DNA from: Lewinellaceae bacterium
Lineage (GTDB): Bacteria; Bacteroidota; Bacteroidia; Chitinophagales; Saprospiraceae
Direction: 5' to 3'
Assembly (NCBI GenBank): GCA_029976695.1
Contig: JARQTN010000039.1
Span: 1 to 32,866, forward strand
DNA: 32,866 nt
A model generated the notes under the pieces. The model was not told the origin of the DNA and did no database searches. It was given only the letters and a program-made list of their open reading frames with translations. The translations under genes and the position numbers were made by a program. Each line of letters starts with the position of its first letter. The first letter of the stretch is position 1. Below, piece after piece: positions 14,994 through 24,883 of the stretch.

Positions 14994-17900
14994 TTATCTC
15001 AGCAGTGTCAGATCTCCCTTTACCACCTCTTCTACCCCATCATCGTATTCGATCACGACAGAATAGATATATACCCCAGGCAGGGCATTTTCGCCATTGA
15101 CCATGCCATCCCAGCCAAGCTCAGGAATATTTGGCGCAATGGCATCCCTTTCAAACACGACTTCTCCCCAGCGGTTATAAATGCGAAAACTGGAAAGCTG
15201 GACCACATTTTCCGTTGCAAAGACGGTAAAAAAGTCATTCTGCGAATCCTCGTTCGGTGTAAACACATTCGGCACAAACACCCTTCTGGGTATTATGACG
15301 CGGATATCCACCTGGTCAGTTGCAACGCATCCATTGGTATCTACAACAACCACCGAGACGGTCGTACTGCTCATCACAGTAAACCGGCAACTGGGTTCAT
15401 TCCGGCAAAATCCATTAATGGATCCACCTGACCAGATAATGGAGTCAATGGCCAACAGATCCGGCAGATCAGACAGGATAACCTCAGCGGTATCACCCTC
15501 GAAAAATGTGGCATTCGGGTCCGGCTGCAATACTGCACTGACCACGAGTGGCGGAGGTTCGGTAATCGTAAATGTTTGTTGCGTGGTACACCCGTTTGCA
15601 TCGGTAATTGTCAATGTATAGGCACCATCCGAAAGATCCTGCAGCAAACTGTCCGCACTGCCTGTATTCCATGCATAGGCAAACGGAGGTTGCCCACCTG
15701 TGATGGATGTGATCACGATGCTGCCATCCGTTTCTCCAAAGCAACTGATCTGCGCTACTTCAAAGTCAAGTGACTGGATAATATTGTCATCGGCCATCAC
15801 CATGACGCTGATGCTATCCACACAACCGTTCTCAAGGTTCTCCACGATCATGGTGTAAGTGCCCGGGCGATTGACAATGGCCTGCTCGCTCATTCCTCCT
15901 GAAACAATATTGCCGTCTGCCGTCGTCCACGTGATCCGAAGAGGGGCTCCGTTTGCATCAGCCTCACCAAAAATGGTGACCGATTCCGTGTCACAATCGA
16001 GGATATCCATCACGCTGGCATTTACCTGAGGAATTGCCAAATCCTCGGTTACCAGGACGAGATCAGTGGCTGTACAACTGTTTGTTGTATCCGATACGAC
16101 CAGCTCATAGGTGCCTGGTGCATTCACCACAATGTCTTCCAGGGTTGGATCAGACAAAATGGATCCGTCAGCAGTCGACCAAAGATAAACGATCCCGCTT
16201 CCAGTTGAAGAACTGCCTCCGAGTATAACCGTATCCCGGGCGCATGTAATCACCTGGTCGGGACCTGCATCAGCGACGGGTACATCTGCATCCTGCGTTA
16301 CGACAACTGTCGTGGAATCTGTGCATCCATCAGGTGTAGCCACACTGAGCTGATACGTCCCCGGGGCCGCTACCGTGATCAGAGGCTGTGCAGGATCAGA
16401 AATAATATTTCCGTCTGCCGTACTCCAGGCGTAGCTCAAACCGGCTGCAGGAGAGGATGAACTCCCATCAAGCATGAGCTGGTTTCCGTTCGCACAATCC
16501 AGGACCAGGCCCATATCCGATATATCCGCCGTGGGCACTTCAAAAATCGTAATGCTGATTTGATCATTGAACGTGCATCCCTGGTCCAGGTAAGTATACG
16601 TCACAGGGTGCACGCCTACTCCGGCTACCTGCGGATCGAAAGATCCAGCTGTTCCGTCAGTAATGCCTGTCCCTGACCATGTTCCGCTCCCGTTTCCATT
16701 CTGGATATCAACAGACAGATTGAAAGGCAACAGGCTGTTCTCCAGGCAAAATGGAGGCACTGAGTCAATCTGCACACTGACCTGAGGACAATCCTGGGCG
16801 ATGCACAAAGCAGTGTCGCGCAAATCCGGGCATGTACCATCCCCGAATGTCACAAACTCAATCAGGATCGAATCCCCCGGATTGAGGTTGTCAAACAGGA
16901 TCTGGTTTCCATTGAAGGTCCCGCCGGATCCCTGGATCACATGCACACCGAGACTGTCTGCGTTCGGGTCTGGCTGCCAGTCAAACTGGACCGATGATGT
17001 CGTTGGCATGCAACTGACCAGTGGGCTCTGTAACAGTGGTTTGACTTCAATGGTAGCGGAAAAAAGATCCGACAGGCAGCCGTTTTCCCGGACGGTCAGG
17101 GTCACCTGCTTTGTGCCGGGCGTATCCCAGGATAGCGTGTAAGGCCCCTGGCCGCTGCCTGAAAGGATATTTGCATTGTCAAAGGTCCAGGTGTATTCAG
17201 CGGCTGCTGAAGCACCTCCCGTATATTGCAGTTGTGCGTCTCCGGATATGCAGATCACGCTGTCCAGCGTAAAACCGGGATCAATGATGTCATAGACGAT
17301 GATCTCCATATTTTCCGGATAAAAACAACCATTTGAATCTGCATATACGAAATCTATCATATGCTGGCCTGGACCTGCGGAAGCGTCAGCGGGATTGAAC
17401 AGTCCGTTCACGGGATCCACGATCCCCGGTCCGCTCCAGGTACCTGAAACCGAATCACCGTTGACCACCGCAAAGAGCGGGATGGCACCCATGTTCTGAT
17501 CCAGGCAAACGGTATCTGCCCCGCTGAGCACAATCGTGGCAGGCGGGCAATCCTGTGAGATGCACGTTGCCGTATCACGCAAATCAGGACACGTACCATC
17601 ACCATATGTCACGAATTCAATGATAATAGTATCTCCCGGGTTGAGGTTTTCAAACAGGATCTGGTTTCCGGTTTGCATCCCTGCCGGACCCTGGATAAGA
17701 AATACATTTACGCTGTCCGCATTCGGATCCGGCGTCCAGTCGAACTGCACCGAAGTCGTGTTCGGCGTACAGGCATACGTCGGGCTTTGCAACTCGGGTT
17801 TCACTTCGATCATCCTGCTGTACAATTCCGAGGTACATCCGTTTTCTTGCACGGTCAGACTGACCTGCTTCATGCCAGGCGTATCCCAGGATAACGTATA

Positions 17901-20423
17901 GGGTCCTCCATCAGCCCCGCTCTGAATCGTTGCATTGTCAAATTGCCAGGTATAACTGGCTGCAGGGCTTGCATTGCCTGTATAGCTCACATTTGAGATA
18001 TCCGTCACACAGATCACGTCCTCCATGGTGAAAAGAGGCTGGATACTGTCCAACACCACAACGGGCAAGACCCGCTGGCTGGTACAGTTATTCATATCCG
18101 TGTACTGGAAAGTCAGTGGGTGCTGCCCTGGCCCTGCTGTCGGGTCCAAAGGATCAAAAATCCCGTTTACCCCATCGATAATTCCGGGGCCTGTCCATGT
18201 ACCGCTTGTGGTATCCCCGTTTACAATGGCATACAGGGAATAAGGCCCTGCATAGTTGTTCAGGCAAATGGTATCGACTCCACTCAATTCAATCGTCGGT
18301 GGCGGGCAGTTCTGGGCGCTGCATCCGAATACGGCTGCGGTGCTTTCGCACATGCCAGGAGATACGGAGATTACGGAAATAGTCAGTGAATCGCCGGGGT
18401 TCAGGCCTGTCGTCGTATTAAAGGTATCCGTTGTCATGATAGGCGATTGGCCTTCAATCTGGACGATGTACTCGTCAGCCCCCGGTACAGGATCCCATGA
18501 AAAAGTGATCGACCCGATGGTCGAAATGCAGTTTACGACAGGTTGTGCCACGCCTTCCACATCTATGACAATATCAGTGGCAATGGTATCACAACCCACC
18601 TCTGCAACCTGTACGGATATGATCTTCTGGCCTGGGGAAGACCAGGAAACATCGAAAGGGCCCTCTCCCGTTCCGGTGGCCGGATCGGCGTCGGCTCCGA
18701 AGTTCCAGACAAACTCAGCAAAGTTGCTTGCTTCTCCGTCGAATACGACATTCACCTCTTCACCCTGGCAGACATTGTTCGGTACCTGGATCCCGACAGT
18801 TGGCAGCTGGATCAATTCCACAATGAAACAGGTTTGTTCCCCTTCACCGCATTCATTCAAGGCACTGATGCAGACCTGGCTTTCCTGGTCTGCATTCACA
18901 AAATCCATGATCGCCGTGCCGGACCCGTCATTGTTCACAATCACATTGCCGGGCGCTGCCCAGATGTATTCGATTACGGAAGGATCCTGGTTGATGATCT
19001 CAAACACGGCTTCCGCATTCGGACAAATGAGCGTATCCCCGTGTGCAATTTCAGGGGCTGCGGGCACTTCCTCTTCCACCACAATATCCACCGGGCCCAG
19101 TTCAAAGCTGCAACCGGAACCGTTAGCAGATACCGTGATCTGAACCGTATAGTTTCCATCTGCGACCACACTGAGGTTATCCAGTGTTTCATTGGGAATC
19201 AGCACACCACCGTTAAACCATTCGTAGTCGAGTGTCGCATTGGCTGGTTGATAGATCACGTTCGTAGGTGCGATCACGAATTCTCCATTCACACAATTGA
19301 AGTCAAGGGTTCCCTCAAGGTCAATAAGTACCACGTTCAGATTCGCTGCCGAATCGCAACCGTTCAGTCCAAGCCCGGGATACTGGAGCGGGTATGTCCC
19401 GTCTGCAGAATACGTTACCCCTTCATATTCCAGGTCAATCCCGCAATGCACCGTGTCGATCTCCTCAACGGGCACATCGGGGTATACATCAACCTGCCAG
19501 ATGGAGTCATACGGGCATCCCGCATCATTGTCCACTGTAATTGTGTAAGTTCCAGGCGCATTGATGGTCTGGTTGCCCCATGCATATGGAAGATCTTCCG
19601 GGCAAAAAGTAAATGGAGCCTTATCCACATCATCCACAGCTACAATCTCCATCTGGAAAGTAGGCCAGGGCATATCCACGGTATCACAACCGCTGTATGC
19701 ATAAACCTCAACTGTGAATGTGCCCAAAGGTGCATCTTCAGGAACCTCCACATCCAGGATATTGGAGCCGGAGACCTCTTCGCCCCAGGGCATTGACCAG
19801 CTGTAATAATTTGCATTTTGCAGCGCCGGGTTTGCAGTTACAGTATAACTGTCCTGCCCCTGGCAGGCAGTTACTTCATCCGGAAATGCATTATCCAGTG
19901 TTTCGTTTATATCCGGTTCAAAAACATTGGTCACACTTGTGATCTCATATTGACATACAGCACCGTTACTGCCGTCAATGAGCAGATAGTATGTTTGGTT
20001 GGGCACAAACTGGTCATAGCTCATCACCATGGTCCCCCCAACAGGTGTTCCTGCATCGCAAACCAGGACACTGTCGATCGTCCAGTCGCAGCCGGGGATA
20101 ATGGCAGATTGCAAGGCACTATTACCACTACCATCACAACTTGTAACGCGAATTTCTATGGATGCAAAGGTGTCAAGGGGTGTGAACGCAAAAAACTGGG
20201 GATTATTAATAATTGTCATTGGACCACAAAAACCCTGGAAGCCGACAAACGGGACATTCACTGTTCCATAGCAGGCATTTTGCAGACAAGTTTCCGGTGC
20301 ATCCCCGCAATTTACGGTCGGCACCTGGTCACCCTCAATTTCGATACACTGACCCCATATATCGACAGCAATTCCGGTGAGCAAAAAAAGACTCACCAAA
20401 AGTCTCCACGCAACAATCTTCAT
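14994..20423 (-). CDS. Giant T9SS type B cargo protein 1 (PPC head, 253-residue repeats, SprB, CHU_C)
   Basis: A 1809-residue secreted protein. The start is ATG 20423, which gives a clean signal peptide (MKIVAWRLLVSLFLLTG, cleavage near WGQ-C); a longer frame from a TTG at 20516 overlaps the upstream gene and is not credible. After the signal come a PPC-like beta domain (about 26-170, ending QTYYLLIDGS), several Ig-like domains, two tandem 253-residue units (706-958, 959-1211) with diverged partial copies on both sides, three Ig/PKD-like modules with SYAWSTADG-type cores (1299-1553), a SprB repeat (about 1554-1626), a Cys-containing linker domain, and the CHU_C type B sorting domain (1714-1809: VPNVFTPN, RWGEVVF, GVYIYSV). 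Many Cys pairs suggest disulfides outside the cell. It probably reaches the surface through T9SS and acts in adhesion or gliding; that role is inferred. It ends just before a bidirectional terminator. Confidence 0.93.
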   Translation of the reverse strand: MKIVAWRLLVSLFLLTGIAVDIWGQCIEIEGDQVPTVNCGDAPETCLQNACYGTVNVPFVGFQGFCGPMTIINNPQFFAFTPLDTFASIEIRVTSCDGSGNSALQSAIIPGCDWTIDSVLVCDAGTPVGGTMVMSYDQFVPNQTYYLLIDGSNGAVCQYEITSVTNVFEPDINETLDNAFPDEVTACQGQDSYTVTANPALQNANYYSWSMPWGEEVSGSNILDVEVPEDAPLGTFTVEVYAYSGCDTVDMPWPTFQMEIVAVDDVDKAPFTFCPEDLPYAWGNQTINAPGTYTITVDNDAGCPYDSIWQVDVYPDVPVEEIDTVHCGIDLEYEGVTYSADGTYPLQYPGLGLNGCDSAANLNVVLIDLEGTLDFNCVNGEFVIAPTNVIYQPANATLDYEWFNGGVLIPNETLDNLSVVADGNYTVQITVSANGSGCSFELGPVDIVVEEEVPAAPEIAHGDTLICPNAEAVFEIINQDPSVIEYIWAAPGNVIVNNDGSGTAIMDFVNADQESQVCISALNECGEGEQTCFIVELIQLPTVGIQVPNNVCQGEEVNVVFDGEASNFAEFVWNFGADADPATGTGEGPFDVSWSSPGQKIISVQVAEVGCDTIATDIVIDVEGVAQPVVNCISTIGSITFSWDPVPGADEYIVQIEGQSPIMTTDTFNTTTGLNPGDSLTISVISVSPGMCESTAAVFGCSAQNCPPPTIELSGVDTICLNNYAGPYSLYAIVNGDTTSGTWTGPGIIDGVNGIFDPLDPTAGPGQHPLTFQYTDMNNCTSQRVLPVVVLDSIQPLFTMEDVICVTDISNVSYTGNASPAASYTWQFDNATIQSGADGGPYTLSWDTPGMKQVSLTVQENGCTSELYSRMIEVKPELQSPTYACTPNTTSVQFDWTPDPNADSVNVFLIQGPAGMQTGNQILFENLNPGDTIIIEFVTYGDGTCPDLRDTATCISQDCPPATIVLSGADTVCLDQNMGAIPLFAVVNGDSVSGTWSGPGIVDPVNGLFNPADASAGPGQHMIDFVYADSNGCFYPENMEIIVYDIIDPGFTLDSVICISGDAQLQYTGGASAAAEYTWTFDNANILSGSGQGPYTLSWDTPGTKQVTLTVRENGCLSDLFSATIEVKPLLQSPLVSCMPTTSSVQFDWQPDPNADSLGVHVIQGSGGTFNGNQILFDNLNPGDSILIEFVTFGDGTCPDLRDTALCIAQDCPQVSVQIDSVPPFCLENSLLPFNLSVDIQNGNGSGTWSGTGITDGTAGSFDPQVAGVGVHPVTYTYLDQGCTFNDQISITIFEVPTADISDMGLVLDCANGNQLMLDGSSSSPAAGLSYAWSTADGNIISDPAQPLITVAAPGTYQLSVATPDGCTDSTTVVVTQDADVPVADAGPDQVITCARDTVILGGSSSTGSGIVYLWSTADGSILSDPTLEDIVVNAPGTYELVVSDTTNSCTATDLVLVTEDLAIPQVNASVMDILDCDTESVTIFGEADANGAPLRITWTTADGNIVSGGMSEQAIVNRPGTYTMIVENLENGCVDSISVMVMADDNIIQSLDFEVAQISCFGETDGSIVITSITGGQPPFAYAWNTGSADSLLQDLSDGAYTLTITDANGCTTQQTFTITEPPPLVVSAVLQPDPNATFFEGDTAEVILSDLPDLLAIDSIIWSGGSINGFCRNEPSCRFTVMSSTTVSVVVVDTNGCVATDQVDIRVIIPRRVFVPNVFTPNEDSQNDFFTVFATENVVQLSSFRIYNRWGEVVFERDAIAPNIPELGWDGMVNGENALPGVYIYSVVIEYDDGVEEVVKGDLTLLR
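16791..18308 (-). repeat. Two tandem 759-nt (253-codon) units in cargo gene 1
   Basis: The landmark Cys-Pro codons occur at 18306-18308, 17547-17549 and 16788-16790, exactly 759 nt apart twice. Each unit encodes a segment with SGTWxGPGI, AGPGQH, YTLSWDTPG, VQFDWxPDPNADS and GDGTCPDLRDTA in the same order. The two copies are close at both DNA and protein level. Diverged partial copies lie upstream (FSWDPVPGAD, SVSPGMCES) and downstream (GSGTWSGTGI). The pattern indicates tandem duplication in frame. Confidence 0.9.
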
Positions 20424-20450
20424 AACCCTTGACCCATTGATTTGAGTAGG

Positions 20451-20458
20451 CGAAAATA
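20451..20458 (-). promoter_or_regulatory. Weak -7-like element before cargo gene 1
   Basis: On the minus strand TATTTTCG lies 27 nt before the ATG at 20423, in the 82-nt gap after cargo gene 2. One mismatch to TAnnTTTG and no -33 TTG; no terminator is seen in the gap, so cotranscription with gene 2 is equally possible. Confidence 0.25.
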
Positions 20459-20505
20459 CGAGAATTATGGGAAATGAACAGCAGGTTTTCTGTCGGCGTA
20501 CTGCT

Positions 20506-23500
20506 TTATCGGACAAGCAGGATATCCCCGGTTTTTATTTCAATCTTGCCGTTTAAAAGTCTGTATTGCACAATGTATGTAAAGACCGCAGGCGTCAACA
20601 TGTCCCCTTCCAGGGTGCCATCCCAGCCGATCAGGGGAAGATCTGCTAGCGCAAACTTTTCAGCACCATACACCTGGTTGCCCCACCTGTCATAGATCCC
20701 GAAAAAGATGAATTCCTCAACCCCCGGGCCGGAATAGATCTGAACCCTGTCGTTCTGGCCATCACCATTCGGTGAAAACACATTCGGGACAAAGATCTTC
20801 CCTTTCTCAATGACCTGCACAAAAACTTCTTCTTCAACCTGGCACCCTAATGAATCCTCAACCAACACCCTGAAAGTTGTACTCTCAAGTGGTGCAGCCT
20901 GGTAGGTCAGGCAGGCAGGGCAAGGCCCGCTTCCAATATCGGGATCCCAAAGCACCGTCCTGATCCTGGCTGAATCAAAATCGGGCAGAATCTCAAGTCG
21001 AACAGTTTCACCGATGTAAATCGTTTTTAGGTCTCCCAGGGTGAACGAAAGCGGAACCGGCTCCGGGAGTGAAATAATGGTATCGATGATGCAGCCTGTT
21101 GTGTCCTCAACGCTGATTACGTACTCCCCGGCTGAGAGACCTGTAAATACAGGCATCACCTGCCCGAGGGTGTTGAGAAAATACGTAAACTGACCGGTCC
21201 CGCCAACGACGGAATCCACGGCAATTGAACCGTTTGCTTCCCCCTCGCAACCAGGTGGCGATACATCAATGAACAAATCAAGAATGGAACGCATGCTTTC
21301 CCGAACCTGGATTTCAGCCGTGTCCCGGCAGCCGTTTACAGAATCTTCCACAATCAGGCGGTATGATCCGGTATCCAGGATCATCACTACTGAGTCCGAT
21401 GGGTTCCCGATGATTTCACCGGTAGTCGTAACCCAAAAGTACTGCAACATCCTGCCTGCCGAAGTGGTACCATCGAGTTGAGCCATCCTGTCCTGGCAAA
21501 GGATCTCATCAAGTTGGCGGATATCCGCAACAGGCGGAATTGTATCAAGATATGGCATGAAAACCGTATCTGACATGCATCCGTTTTGTCCGGTCAGGAC
21601 TAACCGGATCGAGTCTCCAGTAGTGACTGAAGCAGTTGAATCAGTGGAAAAAACCGCCCCGGCCGCAGAAACCCACTGGTAGGTGGCCGGTCCGAGAACA
21701 TTCATTGCATAAAAGGATGCCACTGGCTCGGCACAGGTGATCGTATCCGGTTCGACCCGGATGGACGGGAATTCCGGCCCGTCGATGAAAATGGAATCAA
21801 TCCCGGTACATGCATTCTCCCCGGTTATTTCCAGGAAAAAGGTCCCGGGCCTGTTTACCGCAAGGATGGAGTCACTGGACAGGGTATCACTACCCTGGTA
21901 CCAGGCGAAGGTAACAACGGAATCCGCAGTCATTACGGAAAGCTCAGTCATTGGATCGTCACAGGTGAGTATGCCCCCCTGTATCGTAAATTCCGGCGGA
22001 TCCTTGTCACCGCGCACGTAAACCGAATCCATGGAACGGCAACCGTTTGCTGATTCGGCAAACAGGATATACAGCCCCGAATCCGGCACCATGGGTTGAG
22101 CCTGATCAGATATAAATGAACCGGGGCCGGTCCAGTGGTATTGCTCAATTGAGTCAACCGAAATGGAAAAGATCCGAACAGAATCGACACACCCGAAAAC
22201 GGTCGTCGAAGTAAATATTTCCGGAGGAATCGTATCCAATGCCGGCCTGAAGCCGACATTGCGCTCACAACCATTCTGGTCCGTGACAATCACCCTGTGC
22301 AGTCCCGGGAAGGGTGAGAATAAAATGCTGTCAGAAACCATTGACTGGTCTGGCAATTCCCATGCGATCCCGGCCACCTGCGTTGAACCGGTCGGAATGA
22401 TCGTATACCGGCCAAGTGTATCCGCGCAGGTGAGCGTATCATTGACCAGGGAGAAGGTGGGCAACCTTAAATCAGCAGACACTTCCACCTCCGCAATTTG
22501 AATACACCCTGACAGGGTATCGGTCACAATGGCCGAGTATGTACCGGGATCAAATACCTTCAGGAATGCTGAAAAAGCAACTGAATCCGGGACGTTATTC
22601 CATTGAATGGACAAATCCGAACCTGTGATTCCGATCAATGCACTGTCTTTCTTGCATGAGATCGTATCGCTCAACACATCAAATGGAAACACACCACTTC
22701 CCTGAAAGACATCAGCCGTTACACTGGCGGTGCATTGATTGGGTCCTGTATATGAGAGGGTGTAAGTACCTGCGGTGTATACGACGGGACTCATGGAACT
22801 TGACGAAAATCCTTGCGGCCCGGTCCACGCATAGTCACCGCCAGCCGGAGTCGCAGTTCCATTCAGCAATACACCTGACGTACCACACCCCAGGCTGTCG
22901 GAAGCCTGTGCATCAAGGATCGGGATCTGGTAATCCGCATCATTGAAGATGCTGTCCACCCCGGTACAGCCATTTACATCCGTTATTTCCAGCACATAAT
23001 ATCCCGCATCTGACGCATTGATGGTCCGGTTTGAGCTCGTAAACAAGTTTGGGCCAGTCCAGCTATACGTCAATGAAGCGGCACCGGGATTTCCCCTGAA
23101 TACAGTGACGCCAGAGGCACAGTTCTTCCGGATAAATGCGATATCGACATCAGGAGAGATCGTATCGATGCCCACAAAGACTGTATCCACCGAGGAACAA
23201 CCGTTTTGATCCAGAACTTCAATCACATACTTACCAGGCACATCCACTTGTAGCGTTTTGGCATTGCCGGCCTGCTGTCCTCCCGGGTTTTTCCACATGA
23301 AAGAAACATCTTCAGGCAGGGCGATGGCACTGATCTCCACAACAGGCTGGTTGCAGTCAATGATGGCACCGGTCCCGATGACGACAGGGTAAGTGATATC
23401 CCCCACCACATCCACAAAAGAGGTATCTGCACAAGTACCGTCATCAACGACAAAGAAATACCGCTCCCGTCTTCCTACACGAATGGTATCATTGTTAGGG

Positions 23501-24738
23501 TCAGACAAAATCGTCCCGGCGTTGGTATACCAAAAATAGGAAGCCATTCCCATCACATTTTCGGCCCTGCCCGTCAGCCGGAGATTTGTTGTATCACAGT
23601 TGATCAACTGTGGTGGTTCGATTACTGCTTCTATCTGGTTCCATGCAACGGTGAGCTGCACCAGGCTATCGCAGCGGCCGGGGCGGGGAATCCTGACATC
23701 ATAGGTCCCCGGATCAGCGTAGGGCGTCCCATCGATCAGGATTGTATCTCCCCTGCAGATCGTTTGGTTTAGAGGTGTTGGTCCGGCCTCGCTTTCCACA
23801 TGGATCAGGATACACTCATTCGTTAGGTCTGCACAAAGGCGCGGATCAATGGACTCTACGATTGAAACGAACGTATTCAGGCTCGCCGTGTCTACAAGGT
23901 CAAACAAAAACGCTGTATCTGAAAGGGCTACCGACAAACCGCATATTTCGTACTGGAGTCCACCCTGCAGCTGGAAGGACGGGATTGTATCATATCCAAT
24001 GAGCTGCCCGTTCTGTCGGAGCAGATACAGGTACTGGTACAAAGCGGGATCAGGTGCACTGCCCTGCGGGAAAACCGGTGTAAACTGGTCAGGATCCAGC
24101 TGATCTGCCTCACAGATACTCAATTCATCCACCGGGAACTCCCCCGCATGGGCTTCACAAGCGGCGCATCCCAACCCTGCATTCTCGCAAAATTCAATGG
24201 AAAAGGATTCGATCGTTCCTGTGGAATTGACCTCCGTATCAATGATCCTCAATATCCAGGTACCATTGGCGAGGCCGGCATTGAAATCCTCGAGGCACCC
24301 GGCATGCGGAAAATAACTGCCCGAATACACAGAGAGGATCTGCCATGGCTGGTCGTTTGAAAAGACCGGGGAAAACCCGGCATCAGGGGATGCCATCCCG
24401 GAACAGGGTATAAATGAGATGTCCCATTGGGATAGATTTGTCGGATTGATCGCATTTGTCGCAGGTCCCACAAGCTGCACAACCTGTCCGGACGGGGACA
24501 CCAGTTCAATCTGAAGGTCACCAAGGTATTCATGATCAAACGAAAGGGATACCGAACAGACTCCCTGGTCGGGGTCAGCCAGTGAATCATTGACGAGTCC
24601 AAAAACAAGGAACGCATATTCCAGGGTATCCTGATCAGGGATTGGCTGACTGACCTGGAAATCGCACTGGGCCAGGAAATTGGTCGGTATGAAAAACGCA
24701 CACCAGATGATGATGATTACCCTGATGATGATCGGCAT
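20506..24738 (-). CDS. Giant T9SS type B cargo protein 2 (P-domain head, Ig/PKD-like repeats, SprB, CHU_C)
   Basis: A 1410-residue secreted protein. The signal peptide is Ile-rich (MPIIIRVIIIIWCAFF, cleavage near LAQ-C). Residues about 35-185 resemble a proprotein-convertase P domain: SLSFDHEYLGDLQIELVSPSG at 64-84, then QWDISF and GTWILRIIDTEVNSTGTIES. An Ig-like segment with CRGDTILIDGTPY (328-340) follows. About nine or ten Cys-containing Ig/PKD-like repeats of 80-90 residues run to about 1150. Next are a SprB repeat (about 1158-1230), a linker domain with CPAC, and CHU_C (1314-1410: VPNVFSPNGDGQND, YDRWGNQVY, KTGDILLVR). No protease catalytic domain accompanies the P domain. The protein is expected at the cell surface or released; binding or structural roles are inferred. 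It has its own promoter-like sequence and follows a terminator. Confidence 0.93.
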   Translation of the reverse strand: MPIIIRVIIIIWCAFFIPTNFLAQCDFQVSQPIPDQDTLEYAFLVFGLVNDSLADPDQGVCSVSLSFDHEYLGDLQIELVSPSGQVVQLVGPATNAINPTNLSQWDISFIPCSGMASPDAGFSPVFSNDQPWQILSVYSGSYFPHAGCLEDFNAGLANGTWILRIIDTEVNSTGTIESFSIEFCENAGLGCAACEAHAGEFPVDELSICEADQLDPDQFTPVFPQGSAPDPALYQYLYLLRQNGQLIGYDTIPSFQLQGGLQYEICGLSVALSDTAFLFDLVDTASLNTFVSIVESIDPRLCADLTNECILIHVESEAGPTPLNQTICRGDTILIDGTPYADPGTYDVRIPRPGRCDSLVQLTVAWNQIEAVIEPPQLINCDTTNLRLTGRAENVMGMASYFWYTNAGTILSDPNNDTIRVGRRERYFFVVDDGTCADTSFVDVVGDITYPVVIGTGAIIDCNQPVVEISAIALPEDVSFMWKNPGGQQAGNAKTLQVDVPGKYVIEVLDQNGCSSVDTVFVGIDTISPDVDIAFIRKNCASGVTVFRGNPGAASLTYSWTGPNLFTSSNRTINASDAGYYVLEITDVNGCTGVDSIFNDADYQIPILDAQASDSLGCGTSGVLLNGTATPAGGDYAWTGPQGFSSSSMSPVVYTAGTYTLSYTGPNQCTASVTADVFQGSGVFPFDVLSDTISCKKDSALIGITGSDLSIQWNNVPDSVAFSAFLKVFDPGTYSAIVTDTLSGCIQIAEVEVSADLRLPTFSLVNDTLTCADTLGRYTIIPTGSTQVAGIAWELPDQSMVSDSILFSPFPGLHRVIVTDQNGCERNVGFRPALDTIPPEIFTSTTVFGCVDSVRIFSISVDSIEQYHWTGPGSFISDQAQPMVPDSGLYILFAESANGCRSMDSVYVRGDKDPPEFTIQGGILTCDDPMTELSVMTADSVVTFAWYQGSDTLSSDSILAVNRPGTFFLEITGENACTGIDSIFIDGPEFPSIRVEPDTITCAEPVASFYAMNVLGPATYQWVSAAGAVFSTDSTASVTTGDSIRLVLTGQNGCMSDTVFMPYLDTIPPVADIRQLDEILCQDRMAQLDGTTSAGRMLQYFWVTTTGEIIGNPSDSVVMILDTGSYRLIVEDSVNGCRDTAEIQVRESMRSILDLFIDVSPPGCEGEANGSIAVDSVVGGTGQFTYFLNTLGQVMPVFTGLSAGEYVISVEDTTGCIIDTIISLPEPVPLSFTLGDLKTIYIGETVRLEILPDFDSARIRTVLWDPDIGSGPCPACLTYQAAPLESTTFRVLVEDSLGCQVEEEVFVQVIEKGKIFVPNVFSPNGDGQNDRVQIYSGPGVEEFIFFGIYDRWGNQVYGAEKFALADLPLIGWDGTLEGDMLTPAVFTYIVQYRLLNGKIEIKTGDILLVR

Positions 24739-24773
24739 GTATTAGATTCCTTCAGCGATAACAGGAGTGAATT

Positions 24774-24804
24774 CAAAATTAACCAAGGTAAGGTATACAA
24801 GCAA
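24774..24804 (-). promoter_or_regulatory. Candidate promoter of cargo gene 2
   Basis: On the minus strand: TTG (24804-24802), a 20-nt spacer, then TAATTTTG (24781-24774), an exact TAnnTTTG box, ending 35 nt before the ATG. This is the best complete -33/-7 match in the window. It lies between the terminator of cargo gene 3 and the start of gene 2. Confidence 0.6.
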
Positions 24805-24832
24805 GTATCTGAACAGTATCTGGATAAATGAA

Positions 24833-24858
24833 GCCCTCCCGACGTGCGTCAGGAGGGC
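24833..24858 (-). terminator. Hairpin terminator after cargo gene 3
   Basis: On the minus strand GCCCTCCTGAC (24858-24848) pairs with GTCGGGAGGGC (24843-24833) around a GCAC loop, one G-T wobble. It begins 25 nt after the stop codon. The T-tract behind it is weak (TTCATTT), so termination strength is uncertain, but the GC-rich 11-bp stem is clear. Confidence 0.7.
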
Positions 24859-24883
24859 ATTCGAATATAGAAATGGGCAAGTT

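Noticed and set aside
18256-19143. 295-codon plus-strand open frame inside cargo gene 1
   Set aside because: Same antisense composition effect and overlaps the 417-codon antisense frame in another phase; both cannot be genes.
18543-19796. 417-codon plus-strand open frame inside cargo gene 1
   Set aside because: It lies antisense to a frame with clear domains, has no recognisable motif or family, and is rich in His, Cys and Arg as expected from reverse-reading Asp/Gly/Thr-rich repeats.
20424-20516. N-terminal extension of cargo gene 1 to a TTG at 20516
   Set aside because: It would overlap the end of cargo gene 2 and bury the signal peptide behind 31 unrelated residues; ATG 20423 starts directly at the signal peptide.
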